Shown piece by piece: positions 1-8,823 of a DNA stretch of 64,000 nucleotides. A model generated the notes under the pieces. It saw only the letters and a list, made by a program, of their open reading frames with translations, was not told the origin of the DNA and did not search any database. The DNA lies in the NCBI RefSeq assembly GCF_000718255.1, contig NZ_JOFJ01000005.1, positions 1 through 64,000 on the forward strand, read 5' to 3'. Within the stretch, counting starts at the first letter, position 1, and every line of letters starts with the position of its first letter. Made by a program: the position numbers and the translations under genes. This stretch comes from Spirillospora albida. GTDB lineage: Bacteria > Actinomycetota > Actinomycetes > Streptosporangiales > Streptosporangiaceae.

Positions 1-91
1 GTCAGAAGGGCGTCCAGGTTTGTCTTCACACACTGATCATGGGCGCCCTTCGCCATGCCCGCGGCCGGTTCAGCAAACCCCCATCAACGAT

Positions 92-289
92 CTAGGCCGC
101 GAGGTCCGCCAGGTCCTGCGGGGTGAGCTCCAGGGCGGCGGCGGCCGTGTTCTCCTCCAGGTGGGCGAGGGACGACGTGCCGGGAATCGCGCGGGCCTTC
201 GCGAGCTGCGCGGCGTCGACGTGGCTGAGGCCGAGATGGCGGATCTGCGCGCCCGCGAACTCCGGCTGACGCCCTTCCCCGTGACTCAC
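92..289 (-). pseudogene. Aldo/keto reductase remnant
   Basis: The 65-residue reading frame carries two recognisable pieces of an aldo/keto reductase. IRHLGLSHV matches the segment normally near residue 150 of the family, and IPGTSSLAHLEEN followed by ELTPQDLADL matches the NADPH-binding C-terminus normally near residue 260 and beyond. They are separated here by only about a dozen residues instead of roughly a hundred. The N-terminal barrel with the catalytic Asp, Tyr, Lys and His is missing. I read this as a gene with a large internal deletion and a lost 5' end, not a small functional protein. The stop is TAG at its left edge. It faces away from the monooxygenase that follows. Confidence 0.7.
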
Positions 290-334
290 AGGTCACTTAC
301 GCTCGGTCCTACGGCGACAGAACGAGGTTCGGAT

Positions 335-1792
335 ATGCCGCACAGCGTGGTGGTCATCGGAGCGGGGTTCGGCGGGATCGGGATGGCGATCCGGCTGCTG
401 GAGGCGGGGATCCGCGACGTGGTGGTCCTGGAGAAGGCCGACGGGCTCGGCGGAACCTGGCGCGACAACACCTACCCCGGAGCCGCGTGCGACGTCCCGT
501 CCCACCTGTACTCGTTCTCGTTCGAGCGCAAGACGGACTGGACGCGCCGGTTCCCCCCGCAGCCGGAGATCCTCGACTACCTCCGGCACTGCGCGCGCAC
601 GTACGGGGTGCTGGAGCGGATCCGGTTCGGCACCGAGGTCACCGAGGCCCGCTTCGACGCGGACGCGGCGCTCTGGCGGGTCGCCACGAGCGGCGGGGAG
701 CTCGAGGCGCGGGTGCTGGTGTCGGCGTGCGGCCAGCTGAACCGCCCCGTCCCGCCGCCGATCGAGGGGTGCGGCGACTTCACCGGGACGAGCTTCCACT
801 CGGCGCGCTGGGACCACGGCACCGACCTGCGGGGCAAGCGGGTCGCGGTGATCGGGACGGGCGCGAGCGCGATCCAGATCGTCCCGGAGATCGCGCGGGA
901 CGCGAAGGAGCTGCGGCTGTTCCAGCGGTCGGCGCCGTACGTCATCGACAAGCCGGACGCCCCCTACCGGGCGTGGCAGCAGGCCGCGCTGAAGGCGCTG
1001 CCGCCGCTGCAGGCGCTGAACCGCGCCCGCACGTACGCGCTGTACGAGGCGCGGGCGCTGGGATTCATCCGGTACCCGGGGCTGATGAGGCTGCTGGAGA
1101 AGCGCTTCCGCCGGACGCTGGACGACGCGATCAGCGATCCGGAGCTGCGGGCGAAGCTGGTCCCCGACTACCCGATGGGGTGCAAGCGCATCCTGATCTC
1201 GAACGACTACTATCCGGCGCTCACCCGGCCGAACGTCGACCTCGTCACCGACCCGATCGAGCGGATCACCCCGGCCGGGGTCCGCACCGCGGAACGCGAG
1301 TACGAGGTGGACGTCATCGTCTACGCGACCGGGTTCCAGACGTCCGGCTTCCTCGCCCCCATCAAGGTCACGGGCCTGGACGGGCGGGAGCTCGGCGACG
1401 CGTGGCGGGACGGCGCGACGGCGCATCTCGGCATCACCGTCAGCGGCTTCCCGAACCTGTTCGTGCTGTACGGGCCGTACACCAACCTCGGCCACAACTC
1501 GATCATCTACATGCTCGAGTCGCAGTTCCGGTACGTCCTCGGCTGCGTGGAGGCGCTGCGCCGGCACGGCCTCGACTGGATCGACGTGCGGCCGGACGTG
1601 CTCGACGCGTTCACCCGAGACATGCAGGAGCGCCTGCGCTCGACCGTCTGGGACGCGGGCTGCGACAGCTGGTACAAGACCGAGGACGGCAAGGTCGTCA
1701 ACAACTGGCCCGGCTTCACTTTCGCGTACCGCCGCGCGACCCGCCGGCCCGACCCGCGCCACTTCCGCGTCCGGGCGCACCGGGACGATTAG
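335..1792 (+). CDS. Flavin-containing monooxygenase, Baeyer-Villiger type
   Basis: The product has 485 residues. An N-terminal FAD-binding Rossmann motif GAGFGG lies at residues 9-14, the Baeyer-Villiger fingerprint FxGxxxHxxxWD at about 149-160, and a second, NADPH-binding GTGASA at about 174-179. Family members insert one oxygen atom from O2 into ketones, or hydroxylate, using NADPH. The ATG at 335 is chosen because the first Rossmann motif starts a few residues later; the frame stays open upstream, but that extension has no homology-like character and overlaps the reductase remnant. An SDR starts 10 nt downstream, so the two probably form a ketone/alcohol oxidation pair. The substrate cannot be told from the sequence. 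Confidence 0.9.
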   Translation: MPHSVVVIGAGFGGIGMAIRLLEAGIRDVVVLEKADGLGGTWRDNTYPGAACDVPSHLYSFSFERKTDWTRRFPPQPEILDYLRHCARTYGVLERIRFGTEVTEARFDADAALWRVATSGGELEARVLVSACGQLNRPVPPPIEGCGDFTGTSFHSARWDHGTDLRGKRVAVIGTGASAIQIVPEIARDAKELRLFQRSAPYVIDKPDAPYRAWQQAALKALPPLQALNRARTYALYEARALGFIRYPGLMRLLEKRFRRTLDDAISDPELRAKLVPDYPMGCKRILISNDYYPALTRPNVDLVTDPIERITPAGVRTAEREYEVDVIVYATGFQTSGFLAPIKVTGLDGRELGDAWRDGATAHLGITVSGFPNLFVLYGPYTNLGHNSIIYMLESQFRYVLGCVEALRRHGLDWIDVRPDVLDAFTRDMQERLRSTVWDAGCDSWYKTEDGKVVNNWPGFTFAYRRATRRPDPRHFRVRAHRDD

Positions 1793-1801
1793 GCTCGTTC
1801 C

Positions 1802-2569
1802 ATGCCGACCGCACTCATCACCGGCGCGACGGCGGGCATCGGCGCCGCCTTCGCCCGCCGCCTCGCGTCCGACGGATTCGACCTCGTCCTCCTGGCCCGC
1901 GACGGGGAGCGGCTGGAGAGGGCCGCCGCCGAGCTGAACGACCGGTACCGCGTAAAGGCGGAGACGCTGCGGGCCGACCTGTCGGCGGAGGAGGGCCTGC
2001 TGGCCGCCGAGGAGCGCGTGCGCGCGGGCGTCGACCTCCTCGTCAACAACGCCGGGTTCGGCCACACCGGCCTGTTCCTGGACGTCCCCGTGCGGGACGA
2101 GCTGACGATGCTGAAGGTGCACTGCGAGGCCGTCCTGCGGCTCACCCACGCGGCGCTCCCGTGGATGCTGGAGCGCGGGCGAGGCGGCGTCCTCAACGTG
2201 TCGTCGGTGTCGGCGTTCGCGACGCGCGGCACGTACGGGGCGTCGAAGGCGTGGGTGGTGAGCTTCAGCCAGGGCGTCGCCGCCGACATCGCCGCCCGCT
2301 CGGACGGCCGAGTCCGCGTCATGGCGCTCTGCCCCGGATTCGTCCACACCGAGTTCCACGAGCGCGCGGAGATGGACGTGTCCGGCGTGCCCGGCTTCAT
2401 GTGGCTCGACAAGGACGCCGTGGTGGACGCGGCGCTCCGCGACCTGCGGCGCGGCGTGACGGTCAGCGTCCCGAGCGTCCAGTACAAGGCGCTCGTCGGG
2501 GCGACCCGGCTGCTGCCCCGCCGGCTGGTCTCCCGGCTGTCGGCCGGTACCGGCCGCCGCTACGACTAG
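1802..2569 (+). CDS. Short-chain dehydrogenase/reductase
   Basis: A classical SDR of 255 residues. The cofactor motif TGATAGIG is at residues 7-14, NNAG at 82-85, a catalytic serine near 134-135 and YGASK at 145-149. These residues predict an NAD(P)H-dependent alcohol/carbonyl oxidoreductase acting in the cytoplasm. It starts with ATG only 10 nt after the monooxygenase stop, so the two genes are almost certainly cotranscribed; an SDR feeding ketones to, or reducing products of, a Baeyer-Villiger enzyme is a common pairing. The N-terminal sequence resembles the DltE-like branch of SDRs. Substrate unknown. Confidence 0.88.
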   Translation: MPTALITGATAGIGAAFARRLASDGFDLVLLARDGERLERAAAELNDRYRVKAETLRADLSAEEGLLAAEERVRAGVDLLVNNAGFGHTGLFLDVPVRDELTMLKVHCEAVLRLTHAALPWMLERGRGGVLNVSSVSAFATRGTYGASKAWVVSFSQGVAADIAARSDGRVRVMALCPGFVHTEFHERAEMDVSGVPGFMWLDKDAVVDAALRDLRRGVTVSVPSVQYKALVGATRLLPRRLVSRLSAGTGRRYD

Positions 2570-2700
2570 CGGGCCGGCGTTCTCCTTGCGGCCACGCCCT
2601 TGTCACCACTGCGGTCACAGGGCAGTGTGAAAACGCAAGTCGGTTCGGGGGCGCGCCCGAACGAGACGCCCCCCGATGCCGTCTCCGAGAGGCCGTCCCG

Positions 2701-3648
2701 ATGGGTCACGACCTGGGCCACGCCGCCCTCGCTCTGATCGCGACCACCGCGTACTACATCGCGTTCCTCGTCTTCCGGGCGTCCGCGCGGCGGATGCCGC
2801 CGCTGCGCGGCAGCCGGCCGTTCGAGGTCGCGTTCCGGATGCTGACCGACCCGATCTGGCTGGCCGGCGGGCTGATCCTGTTCCTCGGCCTCGGCTACGA
2901 GGTGATCGCGTTCACCGCGCTGCCGCTGTCGGTGGCGCAGCCGATCTTCGCGGTCAGCCTGGTGTTCCTCGTCGCGTACGCGGTCCGCTTCCTCGGCGAG
3001 CGGCTCAGCCCCCGCGAATGGGCGAGCATCACGCTGTTCGTCCTCGCCACGATGCTCATCGGCCTGTCGGCGGGGTCGGAGGGCGACCTGCGCGCCGACG
3101 CCACGCTCATGGACGTGCTCCGCGAGCCCTGGACGATGATCGCGGTGTGCGCCCCCGCCGTGATCATCGCGGGGCTGGTGTGGCTGGTCGGCGACCGCCG
3201 CGCGGGCGGCCGGCACGCGCGCAAGCTCGCCGGGGTCGCGTACGGGATCGGGGCCGGCGCCTGCGCGGGCCTCGCCGAGGCGGGCATCCGCGGGATCTCG
3301 ATCGTCTACCAGGACACCGGCAGCGTCCAGGCCGTCCTGGAGTCGGCGTACCCGTGGCTGACGATCGGCCTGGCCGCGATCTCGCTCGGCCAGCTCCAGG
3401 TCGCGCTGCAGCGCTGCCGCGTCGCGATCGTCGCGGTCGTCCTCACCGTGATCGGCCGTTCCTACCTGATGGTGAGCAGCACGGTGCTGTTCGGGGAGGA
3501 CTGGCCCGGCGACACGCTGCCGTTCCTGCTGCGCGCCGCCGGGTTCACCCTGGCGCTCGTCGCGCTCGTGGCGTTCCCCCGCTACGAGGACCCCTCCCTC
3601 GCGGACGCGCCGGTGCTCGCCCGCAAGGGCGTCCGCTCGACGTCCTGA
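2701..3648 (+). CDS. DMT/EamA-like multi-spanning membrane protein
   Basis: This 315-residue, very hydrophobic protein has about nine to ten predicted membrane spans, beginning at residues 5-25. Loops are short, with basic clusters after the first span and near the middle. The arrangement resembles the drug/metabolite transporter superfamily (EamA or NIPA-like proteins), for which substrates range from amino acids to Mg2+; none can be assigned here. The ATG at 2701 follows a purine-rich GAGAGG about ten bases upstream. The 131 bases separating it from the SDR suggest its own promoter. The GroES-like gene starts 27 bases after its stop on the same strand. Confidence 0.7.
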   Translation: MGHDLGHAALALIATTAYYIAFLVFRASARRMPPLRGSRPFEVAFRMLTDPIWLAGGLILFLGLGYEVIAFTALPLSVAQPIFAVSLVFLVAYAVRFLGERLSPREWASITLFVLATMLIGLSAGSEGDLRADATLMDVLREPWTMIAVCAPAVIIAGLVWLVGDRRAGGRHARKLAGVAYGIGAGACAGLAEAGIRGISIVYQDTGSVQAVLESAYPWLTIGLAAISLGQLQVALQRCRVAIVAVVLTVIGRSYLMVSSTVLFGEDWPGDTLPFLLRAAGFTLALVALVAFPRYEDPSLADAPVLARKGVRSTS

Positions 3649-3675
3649 CCCGGGCGAACGGATAAACTCCCGGGC

Positions 3676-3996
3676 GTGTCCGACCCCAGGTTCGAAGTCC
3701 AGATGCTCCACGACCGCGTCATGATCAGAGTCGAGAAGGAGAGCGGCGAGCGCCGCAGCACCGGCGGCATCGTGATCCCGGCGACGGTCGAGCAGGCCAA
3801 CCGCCTCGTGTGGGGCGAGGTCTGCGGCGTCGGCCACCACGTCCGGACCGTCAAGGTCGGCGACCGGGTCCTGTACCACCCCGGCGACCAGTTCGAGGTG
3901 GAGATCCGCGGCGAGGACTACCTGGTCATGCGCGAGCGCGACCTGCACGCGATCGCGAACGAGCGGCCCGAGTACGGCACCGGCCTCTACCTCTGA
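3676..3996 (+). CDS. GroES-like co-chaperonin family protein
   Basis: The 106-residue protein has a Cpn10 fold signature: LHDRVMIRVEK near the N-terminus, a mobile-loop-like STGGIVIP segment at about residues 28-35, the VGDRVLY strand and a final EDYLVMRERDLHAI strand. True GroES binds the GroEL ring through the mobile loop. No GroEL is encoded in this window, and the C-terminal tail (NERPEYGTGLYL) is not that of housekeeping GroES, so this is probably the actinobacterial GroES-like paralogue rather than the main co-chaperonin. GTG start at 3676, 27 bases after the membrane protein, so possibly cotranscribed. Confidence 0.8.
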   Translation: MSDPRFEVQMLHDRVMIRVEKESGERRSTGGIVIPATVEQANRLVWGEVCGVGHHVRTVKVGDRVLYHPGDQFEVEIRGEDYLVMRERDLHAIANERPEYGTGLYL

Positions 3997-4060
3997 CGCG
4001 CTCGCCGGCCGGCGCGGTCCATCGCACCCGCGTCGCGCCGGGCGGTGCCACACTGATCCC

Positions 4061-4705
4061 GTGACCGACACGCGGACGCGGCTGATCGAGGAGGCCGAGC
4101 GGCTGTTCGCCGAGCGCGGCGTCCACGCCGTGTCGCTGCGCGAGATCGCCGCGTCCGCCGGGCAGCGCAACACCTCGGCCGTCGCCTACCACTTCGGCAC
4201 CAAGGAGGCACTGGTCACCGCCATCTACCGGCACCGCCTCGGGCCGACCAACGAGGTGCAGCTGCGGCGCCTCGCCGACCTCGACGACCAGGGCCGGGGC
4301 GGGGACCTGCGCGCGCTCGTCGAGGTGTTCGTCCGCCCGATGATCGAGCGGCTCGGCACCCCGGACCGGCCGAGCCGGTTCCTGCGGTTCGTGGCGAACG
4401 CCCTCTACGTCGCGCGGATCGCGCCCTACGATCTCGGCGCCGAGGACTGGACCCGCGCCCTGTACCGGCTTCTCACCCGCATCGACGGGTGCATCGCCGA
4501 CCTCCCGCCGCCGGTGCGGTCGCACCGGCGGGACTTCTTCGTCGGCCTGCTGCTGCACACCCTCGCCCAGCACGAGGGGCTCATCGAGGCGGGCCACCGG
4601 GGCCGGGCGGCGGCCGACCGCGAGCTGCTCGCGGCCGACCTGGTCGACGCGGGCGTCGCCGTCCTCACCGCACCGGTCTCCGCCGCCACCCGCGACCTGC
4701 TCTGA
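4061..4705 (+). CDS. TetR family transcriptional regulator
   Basis: The first 60 residues of this 214-residue protein form a TetR DNA-binding domain: a helix with AERLFAERG, the helix-turn-helix around SLREIAASAG, and the characteristic AYHFGTKEALV recognition-helix end. The remaining 150 residues are a helical ligand-binding domain with no recognisable specificity. GTG start at 4061. It converges on the MMPL exporter gene, the stops being only 18 bases apart, so it is physically linked to the exporter but is not the divergent regulator sitting at the exporter promoter. Confidence 0.85.
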   Translation: MTDTRTRLIEEAERLFAERGVHAVSLREIAASAGQRNTSAVAYHFGTKEALVTAIYRHRLGPTNEVQLRRLADLDDQGRGGDLRALVEVFVRPMIERLGTPDRPSRFLRFVANALYVARIAPYDLGAEDWTRALYRLLTRIDGCIADLPPPVRSHRRDFFVGLLLHTLAQHEGLIEAGHRGRAAADRELLAADLVDAGVAVLTAPVSAATRDLL

Positions 4706-4723
4706 CGCCGCCCGGCCCGGCGG

Positions 4724-6901
4724 TCACCGGCCGGTGTGCTCCGCCACCCGGTCGCCCGCGCCCTCCCCCGCGCCCGCGGCGGCGCGGCGGGGCCACAGGG
4801 CGCGGTCGCCGAGGAGGCGGACGATCGCGGGCACCAGCAGCGGCCGCACCACGAACGTGTCGAGCAGGATGCCGATGGCCATCGCCATGCCGAACTGGTA
4901 CAGCTCCCGGATCGGCTGCGTCATCAGCACCGCGAACGTGCCCGCGAGGATGAGGCCCGCCGACGACACCACCCCGCCGGTGCGGGTGATCGCGGCCCGC
5001 AGCGCCTCGACCGGCGGCAGGTGCCCCGTCTCCTGCCGGTAGCGGCTCATGATGAAGATGTTGTAGTCGACGCCGAGCGCCACCAGGAAGATGAACACGT
5101 AGGCGGTGACCCGGTTGCCGATCCCGAGGTCGCCGCCGATCTCCAGGGCGAGGACGACGGTCAGCCCGACCGTCGCGAAGAACGACAGCAGCAGCGTGGC
5201 CAGGAGGTACAGCGGCGCGAGCAGCGACCGCAGCAGGCCGGCGAGCACGAGCCCGACGATGAGCAGGACGAGCGGGACGATGACGCGCAGGTCCCGATCC
5301 AGGGCCGTCCTGTTGTCGGCGGTCTCGGCGGTCGGCCCCGCGAGGTGCACGCGGGGCTCCGCGATCCCGGCGTCGCGCGCCGCCTTCGCGGCCGAGTCGC
5401 GCACCGGTCCGACGGCGTCCATCGCGGCGGGCGCGTACGGGTGCTCCTTCAGGACGACGGTGATCCTCGCGGCGCCGCCGGCGAGGTCGCGGCGCGGGTC
5501 GAACGCCGTCCGCGCCACCGCGTCCGTCCCCGCGACCGCCTCGCCCACCGCCTCGGCCCGTGCGGGCGTGACGCCCCGCCCCTGGACGAGCAGGGTGGCG
5601 GGCGCGACCTCGCCGGGCCCGAGGTCCCGGTCGATGAGCTCCTGCCCGGTCGCCGAGTCGGTCTGCACCCGGAACCCGCTGACGAAGTCGAAGCTCTCCT
5701 CGTACCCGGTCATGCCGAGGCAGAGCACCGCGAGCAGCGCGAGCGTCGCGGCGAGGACGCGGCGCGGGGCGTCCACGACGAGGTCGGCGGCGCGCCGCCA
5801 GACCGCGCCGCCGGTCGCGCGGCGGGCCATCGTCGCCTCCGGGAACGGCCAGAACACGGCGCGTCCGGCGAGCAGCACGGCGGCGGGGATGAACGTGAAC
5901 GCGACGACGGCCATCACGGCGACGCCGAGCGCGAGGTAGGGCCCGAACCCGCGCAGCGCGGGGGTGACGCAGGCGAGCAGCGCGAACATGGCGAGCACGA
6001 TCGTCGCGGCGCTGCTCAGCACGGACTCGGCGACACCGCGCATGGCGTCCCGCATCGCGGCGGACCGGTCGGGGGCGTCGAGCAGCGCCTCCCGGTAGCG
6101 GCTGGTGATGATCAGGGCGTAGTCCGTGCCGACGCCGAACAGCAGCACGGTCATGATGGAGGCGGTCTGCCCGCTGATCGTGATGATGCCCGCGTCGGCG
6201 AGCAGCGCCCCGAGCGCCTGGGCGATCCGCATCGCGACGCCGACCGCGAGCAGCGGCACGACGGCGAGCAGGGGCGCCCGGTAGACGGCGAGGAGGATCA
6301 GCAGGACGAGCAGGACGGTGCCGAGGAGCAGCACCTTGTCTCCGCTGGAGAACACCTTGACGGTGTCCACGATGATCCCCGCCGGGCCGGTGACGGCGAC
6401 GGTGGCGCCGGGCGCCGCGCCCTTGGCGGCGTCCCGCAGGCCGGTGACGGCGTCCCGGAAGGCGTCGCTCGTGGGGTCGCCGCCGACCGGGACGATCACC
6501 AGCCGCGTGCCGCGGTCGCCGGACGACAGCCCGGCGCCGCCGGGGACGCAGTCGGTGCCGGGCCGCGTGCCGTCCGTCCCGCAGGCCGGGGACACCGGGA
6601 CGCCGAGCCGGTCGGGAACCGCGCGGGTGACGGCCGCGACGGCGGCGGCCGTCTCCGCGGGGGTCCTCCCCTTGACGACCACGATCGCGGGCAGGGCGTC
6701 GCTGCCGGGGAACGCCCGCTCCAGCTCGCGCTGCGCGGCGGCCGAGGGGCTGTCCCCCGGGGTTCCGCTCGACGAGGTGCTCTCGACGGATTTCAGATCG
6801 GGGGCGATCGCGGCGAGCACGAACGTCAGGGCGATCCACAGGGCGACGGTGAGCGCCGCCGAGCGCTTGGAGGCGAGCATGGCCCGCAGGAGAGCCGACA
6901 T
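4724..6901 (-). CDS. MMPL/RND family membrane exporter
   Basis: The 725-residue protein has the MMPL layout in two similar halves. Each half has one membrane span (first at about residues 12-32), a large extracytoplasmic loop and a bundle of about five spans; the second bundle ends in the basic tail. Conserved-looking segments include GVGTDYALIITSRYRE in the first half and GVDYNIFIMSRYRQE in the second. Family members export lipids or drugs using proton motive force. I choose the ATG at 6901 over an in-frame TTG four codons upstream because AAGGG sits at proper spacing before the ATG. A TetR gene starts divergently 57 bases away with an operator-like palindrome between, indicating drug- or lipid-inducible expression. 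Confidence 0.88.
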   Translation of the reverse strand: MSALLRAMLASKRSAALTVALWIALTFVLAAIAPDLKSVESTSSSGTPGDSPSAAAQRELERAFPGSDALPAIVVVKGRTPAETAAAVAAVTRAVPDRLGVPVSPACGTDGTRPGTDCVPGGAGLSSGDRGTRLVIVPVGGDPTSDAFRDAVTGLRDAAKGAAPGATVAVTGPAGIIVDTVKVFSSGDKVLLLGTVLLVLLILLAVYRAPLLAVVPLLAVGVAMRIAQALGALLADAGIITISGQTASIMTVLLFGVGTDYALIITSRYREALLDAPDRSAAMRDAMRGVAESVLSSAATIVLAMFALLACVTPALRGFGPYLALGVAVMAVVAFTFIPAAVLLAGRAVFWPFPEATMARRATGGAVWRRAADLVVDAPRRVLAATLALLAVLCLGMTGYEESFDFVSGFRVQTDSATGQELIDRDLGPGEVAPATLLVQGRGVTPARAEAVGEAVAGTDAVARTAFDPRRDLAGGAARITVVLKEHPYAPAAMDAVGPVRDSAAKAARDAGIAEPRVHLAGPTAETADNRTALDRDLRVIVPLVLLIVGLVLAGLLRSLLAPLYLLATLLLSFFATVGLTVVLALEIGGDLGIGNRVTAYVFIFLVALGVDYNIFIMSRYRQETGHLPPVEALRAAITRTGGVVSSAGLILAGTFAVLMTQPIRELYQFGMAMAIGILLDTFVVRPLLVPAIVRLLGDRALWPRRAAAGAGEGAGDRVAEHTGR

Positions 6902-6914
6902 GGGACCCTTCAAC

Positions 6915-6935
6915 TTAGAAACAGGGTGTCGCTAA
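6915..6935. promoter_or_regulatory. Candidate TetR operator between MMPL exporter and tetR
   Basis: The 21-base site reads TTAG-N2-ACA-N3-TGT-N2-CTAA, with all seven specified positions of each arm matching. It lies 13 bases upstream of the exporter ATG and 24 bases upstream of the divergent tetR ATG, so one bound dimer could repress both. The assignment to this TetR is inferred from position. Confidence 0.55.
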
Positions 6936-6958
6936 CATCGCTCGGTAGCATAGCGGCG

Positions 6959-7537
6959 ATGCCGAAGATCAACGCACCGACCGTCCGGGAGCACCGCGTC
7001 CGGATGGAGGCGGCGCTGACCGACGCCGCCGAGGAGGTCCTCCGCGCGGGCGGCGAGCTCACCGCCGGCGCGGTCGCCCGGCGCGTCGGCATCGCGCGCT
7101 CCAGCGTGTACAAGTACGTCACCAGCGTGGACGACCTGATCGAGGCCGTCGTCGCCCGCGACTTCCCGCGCTGGACGCAGGCCGTCCGCCGCGCCGTCGA
7201 CGCCGAGGCCGATCCGGCGCAGCGCGTGCTGGCCTACGCGCGCGCCAACATCGCCGAGGGCGCGAGCGGCGACCACGGCTGGTACGCGGGACTCGCGCGG
7301 ACGTCCCTGTCCCCTGCCGCCATGAAGCGGATCATGGCCCTGCACCGCGATCTGGAGACGCTGCTCACCGACGCCGTCCGCGACCTGGACGCCCGCCATC
7401 CCGATCTTCTCCAGGGTGCCGTGCAGGCGCTGGTCGACGCCGCCGTCCGCGCCATCGACCGCGGGCGCGACCCGTCCGACGTCACCGCCTTCACGACCGG
7501 CGCCGTCGCGGCGCTGATCCGGGACCAGGAGCGGTGA
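6959..7537 (+). CDS. TetR family regulator, likely controls MMPL exporter
   Basis: A 192-residue TetR-type regulator. The N-terminal domain has EEVLRAGGELTAGAVARRVGIARSS, followed by VYKYVTSVDDLIEAVV, at about residues 25-65, which is the helix-turn-helix and its following turn. The C-terminal domain is helical and unassigned. ATG at 6959 is the only start giving a normal TetR N-terminus. It is transcribed away from the MMPL gene across 57 bases that hold a 21-base palindrome, the standard arrangement of a local repressor for an efflux pump. The effector is unknown. Confidence 0.85.
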   Translation: MPKINAPTVREHRVRMEAALTDAAEEVLRAGGELTAGAVARRVGIARSSVYKYVTSVDDLIEAVVARDFPRWTQAVRRAVDAEADPAQRVLAYARANIAEGASGDHGWYAGLARTSLSPAAMKRIMALHRDLETLLTDAVRDLDARHPDLLQGAVQALVDAAVRAIDRGRDPSDVTAFTTGAVAALIRDQER

Positions 7538-7573
7538 CGGTCGCCGTGGCGTCCGCCGCGTGCCGCCTCGCCG

Positions 7574-8761
7574 TCACCTCAGGCGCGCCGCCAGGCAGAT
7601 CACGGTCACCATCAGGGCCAGCATGATGAGCATGACCGCGCGCAGGCCCGCCGCCTCCGCGAGCAGGCCCACGATCGGCGGGCCGGCGAGGAAGCCCAGG
7701 TAGCCGACCGTCGACACCGCCGCGATCGCGGGACCCGGCTCGTGCGGCTCGCGGAGGGCGACGCGGCTGAACGTCACCGGCACGATGGCGGACAGGCCGA
7801 GGCCGATGAGCGCGTACCCCGTGAGAGCCGTCCAGCGCGACGGCAGCCCGATCGCGGTGAGCGCACCGGTGACGGCGAGCATCGCGCAGCCGAGCAGGAA
7901 CGCGCCGGGGGTGATCCGGCCGCGGATCCGGTCGGCGGCGAGCCGGCCCGTCACCATGCCGGCGGAGAACACCGCGAAGCCCACCGCGGCGATCCACGGC
8001 GACGCTCCGGCCACATCGCGCAGATAGACCGAGCCCCAGTTGTTCATCATCCCCTCCCCCATGAGCGCGCAGAAGGTGATGAGGCCGGGGATCCAGAGAC
8101 CGCGGGTCGGCAGCCCGAGCCGTGGCTGCGGCGCACCCGGCTCGTCCGGGAGCAGGAACGCCGCGGCGACCGCGCACACCGTGGACAGCACGAGCGCGAT
8201 CATCAGGAAATGCACGGCGGTCGCCAGACCGGCCATGGCGGCGAACCCGCCGGCCGCCGCCCCGACCACCCCGCCGAGGCTCAGCCGGGCGTGCAGGCCC
8301 CCCATCACCGGCCGGGACCCGGCCCGCTCGGCCAGCGCCCCCTGGGTGTTCATGGCGACGTCGACGATGCTGTTGCCGACCGCGAACGCGAACAGCGCCC
8401 CGGTCAGGCACCACAGCCGCGGAGCGGCCGCGATGACGGGCAGCACCGACAGGTACAGGACGGCCGCGCCCAGCACCCGCCGGCTCCCCCATCGCGACAC
8501 CAGCAGCCCGGCGAGCGGCAGCCCCGCGACGGCCCCGGCGGCGAGCCCGGTCAGCGCGGTGGCGAGGCCGCCCGGCGTCAGGGCGAGCGCGTCCCGGACG
8601 GCGGGCACCCGCGCCGCCCAGGTGGCGGACGCCGCGCCGCTCGCGAAGAAGAACGCGCCGACCGCCGCCCGCGCGGCCCGAAGCCGGACCACCTGGCGGA
8701 CGGGCGGCGCGCCCGCGCCGCCCGCCGCGGTGCGCGCACCACCGGATTCTCCTCTGGTCAC
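7574..8761 (-). CDS. MFS transporter (fucose-permease/drug-like)
   Basis: This 395-residue protein has about twelve predicted membrane helices. The loop after span 2 carries GLLVSRWGSRRVLG, close to the MFS motif A (GxxxDRxGxRR), and a matching segment (GRLAADRIRGRITPG) follows in the second half, showing the internal duplication. The C-terminal half with a GEGMMNNWGSVYLRD loop resembles sugar-type carriers in the fucose-permease branch. GTG at 8761 is preferred because AGGAGGGAG lies 9-10 bases upstream; an earlier frame extension is rich in Arg and lacks a ribosome site. A LacI-operator-like palindrome is centred about 53 bases upstream of the start, suggesting sugar-responsive repression. 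Confidence 0.82.
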   Translation of the reverse strand: MTRGESGGARTAAGGAGAPPVRQVVRLRAARAAVGAFFFASGAASATWAARVPAVRDALALTPGGLATALTGLAAGAVAGLPLAGLLVSRWGSRRVLGAAVLYLSVLPVIAAAPRLWCLTGALFAFAVGNSIVDVAMNTQGALAERAGSRPVMGGLHARLSLGGVVGAAAGGFAAMAGLATAVHFLMIALVLSTVCAVAAAFLLPDEPGAPQPRLGLPTRGLWIPGLITFCALMGEGMMNNWGSVYLRDVAGASPWIAAVGFAVFSAGMVTGRLAADRIRGRITPGAFLLGCAMLAVTGALTAIGLPSRWTALTGYALIGLGLSAIVPVTFSRVALREPHEPGPAIAAVSTVGYLGFLAGPPIVGLLAEAAGLRAVMLIMLALMVTVICLAARLR

Positions 8762-8805
8762 GGTCGACTCCCTCCTGGGGTGCGCGCACGCGACGGCCGC
8801 GCCGA

Positions 8806-8823
8806 TTTTGGAACGTTCCGAAA
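8806..8823. promoter_or_regulatory. LacI-type operator candidate upstream of MFS gene
   Basis: A perfect ten-base palindrome GGAACGTTCC (8810-8819) has central CG and is flanked by TTTT and GAAA, giving near-symmetric arms. Such CG-centred palindromes are typical of LacI-family operators. The same core recurs at 28514 and, with one change, at 28923. Confidence 0.45.

Noticed and set aside
6..50. AAGGGCG/CGCCCTT inverted repeat at the left edge
   Set aside because: Seven-base arms at the window boundary without neighbouring context; cannot be tied to a terminator or mobile element.
487..3648. A 1053-codon plus-strand frame covering monooxygenase, SDR and membrane-protein genes
   Set aside because: Only its last 315 codons (from 2701) have protein character; the rest is a shifted reading of the two real genes.
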